A model generated the notes under the pieces. The model was not told the DNA's origin. It worked only from the letters and a program-made list of their open reading frames with translations, and did no database searches. The position numbers and the translations under genes are program-made. From NCBI GenBank assembly GCA_003482695.1, contig DMYC01000091.1, positions 1 through 12,256 of the forward strand: a DNA stretch of 12,256 nucleotides. Direction: 5' to 3'. Source of the stretch: Clostridiales bacterium UBA8960. Its GTDB lineage: Bacteria; Bacillota; Clostridia; Peptostreptococcales; Acidaminobacteraceae. Positions within the stretch are counted from its first letter, which is position 1; every line of letters begins with the position of its first letter. Shown here in pieces: positions 7,102-12,256 of this stretch.

Positions 7102-8052
7102 ATGAAAAAGAAATTGTTGTTAATGCTGATGATCGTGCTCTCTGTTTCAGTAACCGCGTGCACATACTGGACGCCCACAGAAAAAAACGGTGCGTTTTTC
7201 GATACGGAGATGAATGAAAAAGTCAATTACGAACAGCGCTTGTCGGGTTATGACCGAGTGGAGATTATCGTTGATTTGACGGTGTCTTCAGTCAAGGTCG
7301 ATGTGATAGAAGGAGACACGCTTAAATACGAGCAAAAGGCCAATAAAGAGGCGCTACTCGCAGGGATGAACAAGCGTGAAAAGGGCAACACGCTGATATT
7401 GACGTTTAAAAATGACACGAATCCCAATCTATTAACGGGTACTCAAAACAGTGAAACGAGAATTTGGGTGCCTTCGGGTGTAGAGGTCATATGGCAGTCA
7501 AATGTGAACGTTGGCGATTTGGATTTCAATATGAACCGTCTGGATGTGGTTGAGGTGGATGCTGTATCAAACGTAGGCAAAATGAAGCTCTCAGCTAAGG
7601 ATGATTTTGACAGGTTAACATATGTTAAACTGAAAACAAATGTCGGCGAGATTGCCATGGATATAAAAGGTGAACTGGATGTGCTCGAAAAAGTGGATTT
7701 AAGCACAAACACAGGCTCTGTGATCATGTCGCTTGACGGCGTATTAAAGCAAAGCCTGGTGCTGGATGCGAAAGCGGATGTCGGTTCGGTGGATCTGAAT
7801 TTTAAAGGCAATTATGAACGTTCGGTGAAATGTACCGCAAATGCCAGTGTCGGTGATGTAAAAGTCCTTTTTCCAAAAAATCATGAAGTCGCATTAGATG
7901 CAAAAACCAGTGAGTTTACGTCTAAACTCATTATGGACGACGTTCCATTTTCAAAATCACAAAGCATCTATCGTCTTGATGGCGATGGGGCGATGTTTAC
8001 CCTCGAAGTCTCCGTGAGTATCGGGGATGCCACGATTGGGTATTCAAAATAA
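7102..8052 (+). CDS. DUF4097-like beta-repeat lipoprotein
   Basis: A 316-residue lipoprotein: signal peptide ending VTAC with Cys20 as the lipidation site, then an all-beta region resembling DUF4097 (putative adhesin / 'toastrack'). The central part has a regular repeat whose glycine falls at residues 138, 159, 182, 205, 228 and 251, in NVGDLDF, NVGKMKL, NVGEIAM, NTGSVIM, DVGSVDL and SVGDVKV. The last five are exactly 23 residues apart. This suggests one solenoid turn per repeat. Family members are cell-surface or periplasm-facing, with no enzymatic activity known and none visible here. GGGGAG precedes the ATG. It is divergent from the C39-like lipoprotein and converges on the M42 peptidase over a shared hairpin terminator. 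I could not place a convincing promoter in the 108-bp intergenic stretch. Confidence 0.8.
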   Translation: MKKKLLLMLMIVLSVSVTACTYWTPTEKNGAFFDTEMNEKVNYEQRLSGYDRVEIIVDLTVSSVKVDVIEGDTLKYEQKANKEALLAGMNKREKGNTLILTFKNDTNPNLLTGTQNSETRIWVPSGVEVIWQSNVNVGDLDFNMNRLDVVEVDAVSNVGKMKLSAKDDFDRLTYVKLKTNVGEIAMDIKGELDVLEKVDLSTNTGSVIMSLDGVLKQSLVLDAKADVGSVDLNFKGNYERSVKCTANASVGDVKVLFPKNHEVALDAKTSEFTSKLIMDDVPFSKSQSIYRLDGDGAMFTLEVSVSIGDATIGYSK

Positions 8053-8059
8053 TTAAAGA

Positions 8060-8106
8060 GGGCGCTCACAGCGGAAAATGCTTTCCATAAGTGAGACGCC
8101 CTTTTA
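8060..8106. terminator. Shared terminator hairpin between convergent genes
   Basis: GGGCGCTCAC (8060-8069) pairs with GTGAG-A-CGCCC (8091-8101, one bulged A). The hairpin continues inward with GGAAA/TTTCC around an ATGC loop. T-rich sequence follows on the plus strand (8102 on), and AAAGA precedes it, giving a weaker T run on the minus strand. It serves the lipoprotein gene and probably also the M42 peptidase gene, whose stop overlaps its end. Confidence 0.85.
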
Positions 8107-8107
8107 T

Positions 8108-9166
8108 TTAGAATCGATTTGGAAAATCACATATGTGCGTGATGACTTCTACGGCAAGTGCAACAGTGGATTCGACATCTTCTAGTGCACTAAAGTTGTA
8201 ATGCGTGTGAACATATCGCGATGGCACGCCTAAGACGAGCACGGGAACCGCTTTTCCTTGAACGTGGATGCGACCGGCATTTGTGCCGCCTTTTCTTCGA
8301 ACGGCGGACTGATACTTGATGGCGCTTGAATCTGCAAGGCCTTTTGCGAAATTGATGAAACCTCTGTGGCTCACATAGCTTGCATCAAGATGCCTGATTT
8401 GCGTGCCGGCTTTCATGGCGCACTGTGAACTCAATCGGTCTGAGCTGAAATCGTCTGCTGGTGAACCCTCAAACACGATGGCGTAGTCGGGTTTAACCAC
8501 TTGGCTTGTGACATATGCTCCGCGTGTGCCAACCTCTTCCTGAGAGGCGAGAGCACCCACGACATCGACACCTAGGTCGCCTAGTGCTGAAAGGCGTTTC
8601 ATGGTTTCAATCACAGAAACACAACCGAGTCTGTTGTCAAAAGCTTTTCCGAATAAGACACCTGTTTGCTCGTCATATGAGAAGTTTACATCCGGTGCGA
8701 TGGGGTCACCCACTTGAATGCCATATAATGTGACGACTTCATCTCGGCAAGTGACGCCGACATCGATGAGAAGCCTTTCGATTTCGAGAGGTGCCGCTTT
8801 CTCTTTTTCAGACATGAAGTGGGGTGGTTTTGATGCCACGATGCCCTTCACGAACTTGCCGGATTGCGTTTTTATGAGTACTGTATGGGCTGGGACATTG
8901 GTCGGAACCCAACCGCCTAATGTCGCGATCGATATGAGGCCATTTGACTGAATGCTTTGAACCATGAAACCGACTTCGTCCAGGTGTGCATCGAGCATGA
9001 TAACAGGTCGATCACCCGTATTGGACCTCAGTGAAAGGTAGACGTTGTTCATGGCGTCGACATTCAGTTCGAATGGCAATTTTTGTGCAATCACAGCGTC
9101 CACGACATCTTCCTCGAAACCGGATGGTCCAAAGGCGTTTGTTAATGCTTCTATGAGTTTTAACAT
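8108..9166 (-). CDS. M42 family metallo-aminopeptidase
   Basis: The 352-residue cytoplasmic enzyme belongs to peptidase family M42 (glutamyl aminopeptidase / 'endoglucanase' group: FrvX, YsdC, PepA). These enzymes remove N-terminal residues from short peptides using two metal ions and form dodecameric tetrahedral shells. Expected metal ligands and catalytic residues are all present: His61 and Asp63 in DAHLDEVGF, Asp177 in FDNRLGC, Glu210/Glu211 in SQEEVGTRGA, Glu233 in VFEGSPADD and His320 near the C-terminus. GGTNAGRIH (293-301) is also characteristic. Length is normal. I chose the ATG at 9166 because GGAGGG lies eight bases upstream; the in-frame ATG at 9181 would put that site inside the coding region. 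It is divergent from the GNAT gene. Residue preference cannot be deduced. Confidence 0.93.
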   Translation of the reverse strand: MLKLIEALTNAFGPSGFEEDVVDAVIAQKLPFELNVDAMNNVYLSLRSNTGDRPVIMLDAHLDEVGFMVQSIQSNGLISIATLGGWVPTNVPAHTVLIKTQSGKFVKGIVASKPPHFMSEKEKAAPLEIERLLIDVGVTCRDEVVTLYGIQVGDPIAPDVNFSYDEQTGVLFGKAFDNRLGCVSVIETMKRLSALGDLGVDVVGALASQEEVGTRGAYVTSQVVKPDYAIVFEGSPADDFSSDRLSSQCAMKAGTQIRHLDASYVSHRGFINFAKGLADSSAIKYQSAVRRKGGTNAGRIHVQGKAVPVLVLGVPSRYVHTHYNFSALEDVESTVALAVEVITHICDFPNRF

Positions 9167-9196
9167 GACATTTCCCTCCATACGTGATTTAAGTTA

Positions 9197-9227
9197 TGCT
9201 ATAATAGATACAATCCAACTTATTATA
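9197..9227. promoter_or_regulatory. Divergent extended -10 promoters between M42 peptidase and GNAT genes
   Basis: On the plus strand TGCTATAAT (9197-9205) is an extended -10 element (TGnTATAAT) for the GNAT gene, with the AAGGAGG site and ATG following at a normal distance. On the minus strand the reverse complement of 9222-9230 reads TGATATAAT, an equivalent element for the M42 gene. Neither has a good -35 box, as expected for extended -10 promoters. Read by eye; the transcription starts are inferred. Confidence 0.55.
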
Positions 9228-9242
9228 TCACAAGGAGGCGGT

Positions 9243-9794
9243 ATGTTCCCAGAGATAGAAACAAAACGTTTGAAATTAAGAGCGCTTGTCGCGGATGACG
9301 ATGCATTCATCTATAAACTTAGGTCACATCCGGATACCTTCAAATACGTGGATATCGTCCCTTATCAGGATATTCAAAGGGCACAGCGGTTCATAGCTGC
9401 CGTGCAAAAGGATATTGAGACAAACGAAGCCTTTTTTTGGGGGATCGTGAATAAAGAATCAGATGAGATGGTCGGGACGATTTGTTTATGGAATTTCGAG
9501 CCACAAGAAGGCGCTAAAGTCGCTGCAGGTGTTAAGGCGGAACTGGGGTATGAAGTTCACCCGGATTATCAAGGCAAAGGCTTCGCCAAAGAAGCGATCG
9601 GTGGTGTTATCGAATATGCGCGCGCCTTTTCACAATTAAAAACCATCGACGCCATCACGCATAAAGACAATATTCCTTCTATAAAGGTGCTTGAGCGTTA
9701 TGCATTTGAAGCACTGGGTATTGCGGTGGCATTTGACCCTGAAATTGAAGAAGGACCCGAAATGTTGCTTTTCAGATTAGGTTTGAAAGATTAG
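9243..9794 (+). CDS. GNAT family N-acetyltransferase (RimJ/RimL-like)
   Basis: This 183-residue acetyltransferase opens with the RimJ/RimL-type start (IETKRLKLRALVADD, 5-19). It has the acetyl-CoA-binding motif A as GYEVHPDYQGKGFAKEA (102-118), with the Q-x-x-G-x-A-like pyrophosphate loop at 110-115, and then motif B as HKDNIPSIKVLERYAFE (140-156). It would move an acetyl group from acetyl-CoA to an amine, for example a protein N-terminus or small molecule; the substrate is not readable. The open frame extends 198 bases upstream, but AAGGAGG five bases before the ATG at 9243 fixes the start, and the upstream part is antisense to the M42 gene. It directly abuts the DUF3810 gene, so the two are probably cotranscribed. 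Confidence 0.9.
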   Translation: MFPEIETKRLKLRALVADDDAFIYKLRSHPDTFKYVDIVPYQDIQRAQRFIAAVQKDIETNEAFFWGIVNKESDEMVGTICLWNFEPQEGAKVAAGVKAELGYEVHPDYQGKGFAKEAIGGVIEYARAFSQLKTIDAITHKDNIPSIKVLERYAFEALGIAVAFDPEIEEGPEMLLFRLGLKD

Positions 9795-10916
9795 GTGGCA
9801 AAATTGGAACCCTTGCGAAACAAGCCAACAAAGATCGATGGCGTTAAGCTTTTTAAATCGTTGATTCCCTTGATATTGGTGCCGATTGTTTATGCGATCG
9901 CCACAAATATACCAAATGTCAGGGAAAGTTATGAAATCTACTATGCTGCATCGATTAACAAGTGGATGAATGGCCTACTTAGTTTGCTCACAGGTACAAT
10001 CAAGTACTCGCTTGGCGAGTTTATTTTGTATGCCCATGTTGCCGCCGTGCCTATCGTCGCCGTCGTCTTAATCGTGAAACTGCTTAAAGGAGGCATACTG
10101 AAAAGCCTTTTTCGTCTAGTCCAGTACATCAGCATCCTTTATATCCTTTTCATGTTGCTCTGGGGATTTAACTATGAGAGGCAATCCGTGTCTGTTGAAA
10201 TGGGGTTTGAGGTCAGGCCGTACTCGAAAGAAGAACTTACGGCGCTTACGACGCATTTGATCGATGAAGCAAATCGGTTGAGGCTGTATCAACTTGAAGA
10301 CGCTGAAGGCGTAATGATGATGAATGGCACATATCGCGAGGTGATTGCGCGTGCGCATAAGGGTTATGATCAAATAGGGACAAGCATCAAGTCGCTTCGC
10401 GGGATATATGGTCGTCCAAAAGCGATTTTGGCCTCTGAACTTATGCTATACACCGGCATCACAGGCGTCTACTTCCCTTTCACGGCTGAAGCCAATATAA
10501 ACGTGGCTATTCCAGACATGATGCTCCCCGCTACAACCCTTCATGAGATGGCACATCAAAGGGGGATTGCCCCTGAAGATGAAGCGAATTTCATCGCATA
10601 CGTCACAGCGATGGCACATCCGGATAAGGATTTCAACTATTCGGGAACTGTCCTTGCACTCATCCACTCGATGAATGCCCTCTTCAGAAAAGATGCGGAC
10701 TTAGCCATGTCGCTTAGAGAAACATACTCTGAAGGACTAAACAGGGATATGTCTTACTATGCTTCATTTTGGGCGTCTTATGAAGGCAAGACAAATGAAG
10801 TGGCGGATAAAGTCAACGACACATACCTTAAAGCCAATAGACAGGAAGACGGCGTACAAAGTTATGGCAGAATGGTCGACTTGCTCTTAGGTTATTTTTT
10901 AGCGCAAAAAAATTAA
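9795..10916 (+). CDS. DUF3810 membrane protein with HExxH zinc-protease motif
   Basis: This 373-residue protein has about three hydrophobic helices in the first 125 residues (about 21-38, 76-97 and 106-124), then a large extracytoplasmic-looking domain. It contains HEMAH (250-254), an HExxH zincin motif, followed by GIAPEDEANF with Glu261/Glu263 as candidate third zinc ligands. This layout matches DUF3810, a family of predicted but uncharacterised membrane metalloproteases. The start is a GTG placed immediately after the TAG stop of the GNAT gene, with zero intergenic bases. Only a weak AGG-containing site lies before it, so translation may depend on reinitiation from the upstream gene. A TTG at 9804 is an alternative start. 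A strong hairpin terminator follows the stop. Confidence 0.83.
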   Translation: MAKLEPLRNKPTKIDGVKLFKSLIPLILVPIVYAIATNIPNVRESYEIYYAASINKWMNGLLSLLTGTIKYSLGEFILYAHVAAVPIVAVVLIVKLLKGGILKSLFRLVQYISILYILFMLLWGFNYERQSVSVEMGFEVRPYSKEELTALTTHLIDEANRLRLYQLEDAEGVMMMNGTYREVIARAHKGYDQIGTSIKSLRGIYGRPKAILASELMLYTGITGVYFPFTAEANINVAIPDMMLPATTLHEMAHQRGIAPEDEANFIAYVTAMAHPDKDFNYSGTVLALIHSMNALFRKDADLAMSLRETYSEGLNRDMSYYASFWASYEGKTNEVADKVNDTYLKANRQEDGVQSYGRMVDLLLGYFLAQKN

Positions 10917-10971
10917 ATCCTGCAAAAAACGGGTGTCGTTTGTCCTTCACACGTTTGTTGCAGGATTTTTT
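10915..10971. terminator. Shared bidirectional terminator between convergent genes
   Basis: AAATCCTGCAA (10915-10925) pairs perfectly with TTGCAGGATTT (10958-10968). Further inner pairing (AAACG with CGTTT, TGT with ACA) extends the stem. T runs follow in both directions: TTTTTT on the plus strand, and a T-rich stretch on the minus strand complementary to the A run in the last codons of the DUF3810 gene. The hairpin overlaps the DUF3810 stop and abuts the flavodoxin gene stop. Confidence 0.9.
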
Positions 10972-11462
10972 CATTTTTTAGAAGGTGTGGCTTGCACGAC
11001 GTTCGTTTTAACGGCATGGACGAATTTCAGAATCTTGAGGTTGCGACCCCAGTTGTACCAATGAATGACGCGCTTTATTTCAACTTTGCCACCGCGTTTC
11101 TCTATGGCATTTGCCATGGCAGTCAGCGCTTGTTTGCCTCCCATGAAATTGAATGGAAAAAATTCTGTGACATATAGCACGACTTTTTTTCCTTTCAAAG
11201 AACCAAAGGACTTTAGTAGTTTTTTAATCGCGGTAGAAGGCGCAAAACCGCGCACGGGGCCGCCGATTATGATAAGGTCGGCATTTTTAATGTCAGGTAG
11301 AGCTGTGATTTTGATTTGATCCGGATCGAGGTTTTTCTCGTCATCTGCTTTGATGTGCGTCAATCCCACGTGATGGTCTTCAGACTCTAAATTGAGCTTA
11401 AGCATGTTGGCAACATGTAGGCTATTGCCTGTCATCGAGTGTACAAGTATTTGTATGTTCAT
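10971..11462 (-). CDS. Flavodoxin-like protein
   Basis: This 163-residue flavodoxin-fold protein has an FMN phosphate-binding loop, HSMTGNSLHVA (8-18), at the N-terminus as in flavodoxins. A second loop, IIGGPVRGFAPS (65-76), follows strand three where the isoalloxazine ring usually sits. It would bind FMN and act in cytoplasmic electron transfer or as a small quinone/flavin oxidoreductase; the partner is unknown. It is slightly longer than short-chain flavodoxins and ends in a Lys-rich tail. AAGGAGG precedes the ATG with a ten-base gap, which is rather long but acceptable. A promoter is visible upstream (see separate entry). It is divergent from the aconitase gene and ends at the shared terminator. 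Confidence 0.85.
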   Translation of the reverse strand: MNIQILVHSMTGNSLHVANMLKLNLESEDHHVGLTHIKADDEKNLDPDQIKITALPDIKNADLIIIGGPVRGFAPSTAIKKLLKSFGSLKGKKVVLYVTEFFPFNFMGGKQALTAMANAIEKRGGKVEIKRVIHWYNWGRNLKILKFVHAVKTNVVQATPSKK

Positions 11463-11484
11463 TTAAGTGCCACCTCCTTATATA

Positions 11485-11513
11485 AATCTATGTCTTGTGG
11501 ATGAAAAAGTCAA
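11485..11513 (-). promoter_or_regulatory. Promoter for the flavodoxin-like gene
   Basis: On the minus strand TTGACT (complement of 11508-11513) and TAGATT (complement of 11485-11490) are 17 bases apart and sit just upstream of the AAGGAGG site. Five of six and four of six consensus bases match. Moderate confidence, by inspection. Confidence 0.5.
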
Positions 11514-11545
11514 TTCATTCTCTAAAAAAAGACATAAAATGTTAA

Positions 11546-11574
11546 TTGACAAGAAAAATGCGGATATGTATAAT
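11546..11574 (+). promoter_or_regulatory. Consensus sigma-A promoter of the aconitase gene
   Basis: TTGACA (11546-11551) and TATAAT (11569-11574) are both perfect matches and separated by exactly 17 bases, predicting a strong promoter with a start near 11581 and a leader of about 26 bases. Such an unregulated-looking promoter is overlapped by a palindrome (next entry), which suggests it is held down by a repressor. Confidence 0.85.
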
Positions 11575-11589
11575 TGTATACAAATATAC
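11568..11589 (+). promoter_or_regulatory. Palindromic operator-like site (GntR/FadR-type) over the aconitase promoter
   Basis: The perfect 10-bp palindrome TTGTATACAA (11574-11583) is the centre of a 22-bp near-palindrome in which ten of eleven base pairs are symmetric. It covers the -10 box and the predicted transcription start. The core equals that of the Bacillus subtilis GntR operator and resembles other FadR-subfamily sites. A bound protein would block RNA polymerase. No regulator gene lies in the window, so the binder is unknown. Confidence 0.6.
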
Positions 11590-11606
11590 TATGTGTGAGG
11601 TGTGTG

Positions 11607-12256
11607 ATGGGAAAAACATTGGCACAAAAAATTCTGGCGACTCATTTGCTCGAAGGCGAACTTAAAACGGGTGAGGACATAAAAATACGGGTGGACCAGA
11701 CGCTGACGCAGGATAGCACGGGGACGATGGTGTATCTGCAACTGTTGGCACTCGATGTCGAGCGGATCAAAACAGAGTGTTCCGTGGCGTATATCGATCA
11801 TAATACGCTGCAAACGGGGTTTGAAAACGCGGACGATCATGCGTTTATCGGGAGTGTGGCAAACCGTTACGGGGTTATTTTTTCCAAAGCGGGGAACGGC
11901 ATTTGCCACCAGCTGCATCTCGAGCGTTTTAGCAAGCCTGGTAAGGTGTTGATCGGCTCGGATTCACACACGCCGACATGTGGCGCTGTCGGGATGATTG
12001 CCATAGGCGCGGGCGGCCTGGATGTGGCTGTTGGGATGTCAAACGGGTTTTATTCTTTAAAGGTTCCGAGTGTGTACTGTGTGTCGCTCAGTGGCGCACT
12101 TAAGCCTTGGGCGAGTGCGAAAGATGTGATTTTAGAGGTTCTTAGACAACTGACGGTTAAGGGCGGCGTAGGTAAAATCCTAGAATATAGCGGTCCTGGA
12201 CTCAAATCGCTTTCGGTAACGGACCGTGCGACGATGGCGAACATGGGCGCAGAGCT
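11607..12256 (+). CDS. Aconitate hydratase (aconitase family), N-terminal part
   Basis: The first 216 codons of an aconitase-superfamily enzyme are present; the gene runs off the window edge. Aconitase interconverts citrate and isocitrate with a [4Fe-4S] cluster. Seen here are the conserved D64-H65 pair in AYIDHNTL, GNGICHQLHLE (97-107) and the signature GSDSHTPTCGAVGM (117-130), followed by AIGAGGLDVAVGM. These fit the single-chain aconitate hydratase found in anaerobes (about 640 residues, 'Aquifex type') better than LeuC. Homoaconitase cannot be excluded. The three cluster cysteines would lie beyond the edge. I chose the ATG at 11607 because GAGG is six bases upstream; an in-frame start further upstream is not supported. 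A consensus promoter and an operator-like palindrome lie directly before it. An oxidative or citrate-linked gene cluster probably continues downstream. Confidence 0.88.
   Translation, partial: MGKTLAQKILATHLLEGELKTGEDIKIRVDQTLTQDSTGTMVYLQLLALDVERIKTECSVAYIDHNTLQTGFENADDHAFIGSVANRYGVIFSKAGNGICHQLHLERFSKPGKVLIGSDSHTPTCGAVGMIAIGAGGLDVAVGMSNGFYSLKVPSVYCVSLSGALKPWASAKDVILEVLRQLTVKGGVGKILEYSGPGLKSLSVTDRATMANMGAE

Noticed and set aside
7443..7811. 122-codon minus-strand frame, Ser/Thr-rich
   Set aside because: Mirror of the repeated beta-strand codons of the DUF4097-like gene; the composition is a by-product of that repeat.
7507..7878. DNA-level tandem repeat in the lipoprotein gene
   Set aside because: The periodicity is only at protein level; the repeat units are not similar enough in bases to be a tandem DNA repeat.
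9045..9242. N-terminal extension of the GNAT reading frame
   Set aside because: Antisense to the M42 gene start; the GNAT fold and AAGGAGG site both support the ATG at 9243.
11589..11918. 109-codon minus-strand frame antisense to aconitase
   Set aside because: It lies opposite conserved aconitase sequence and has no protein-like features.
1..12256. Mobile element, CRISPR array, prophage or toxin-antitoxin system
   Set aside because: No transposase, integrase, direct-repeat array, phage gene or small paired genes were seen on either strand.

Overview
The window looks like a chromosomal stretch from a low-to-mid-GC Gram-positive bacterium, probably an anaerobic Clostridia-like Bacillota. Support comes from strong GGAGG-type ribosome binding sites, consensus sigma-A promoters (TTGACA-17-TATAAT), two lipoproteins, a YitT protein, an NhaC-type antiporter, an ECF transporter S subunit under a cobalamin riboswitch, and an aconitase of the type seen in anaerobes. 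The genus cannot be fixed from the sequence. I see no mobile element, tRNA, rRNA or CRISPR array.

Layout. A YitT membrane protein (minus) diverges from a UbiA/MenA-like prenyltransferase (plus). The prenyltransferase runs tail-to-tail into an NhaC-type antiporter (minus), with a 76-bp overlap of coding sequence. A stand-alone B3/B4-domain protein (plus) follows. Its 3' end carries the promoter of a cobalamin-riboswitch operon: riboswitch with terminator/antiterminator, a membrane-anchored protein with a transcobalamin-like C-terminal (DUF4430) domain, and an ECF S component joined to it by a TAATG overlap. A strong terminator closes the operon. Next come a CmpB-like membrane protein with a long helical tail (plus), a C39-like cysteine peptidase lipoprotein (minus), and a DUF4097-like beta-repeat lipoprotein (plus). 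That last gene converges on an M42 aminopeptidase (minus) across a shared hairpin terminator. A GNAT acetyltransferase and a DUF3810 HExxH membrane protein (both plus, abutting) then converge on a flavodoxin-like protein (minus) across another shared terminator. The window ends inside an aconitase gene whose consensus promoter is overlapped by a GntR-type palindrome.

Functional reading. Most genes are single housekeeping or envelope functions. The clearest functional unit is at about 3947-5202, which reads as a B12-repressed corrinoid (or corrinoid-precursor) capture and uptake module: the extracytoplasmic DUF4430 protein would present ligand to the S component, which would use a shared EcfAT module encoded elsewhere. 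The riboswitch and genes are visible in the sequence; the ligand assignment is inference. The second point of interest is the operator-like palindrome over the aconitase promoter, which suggests repression by a FadR/GntR-type regulator not encoded here.
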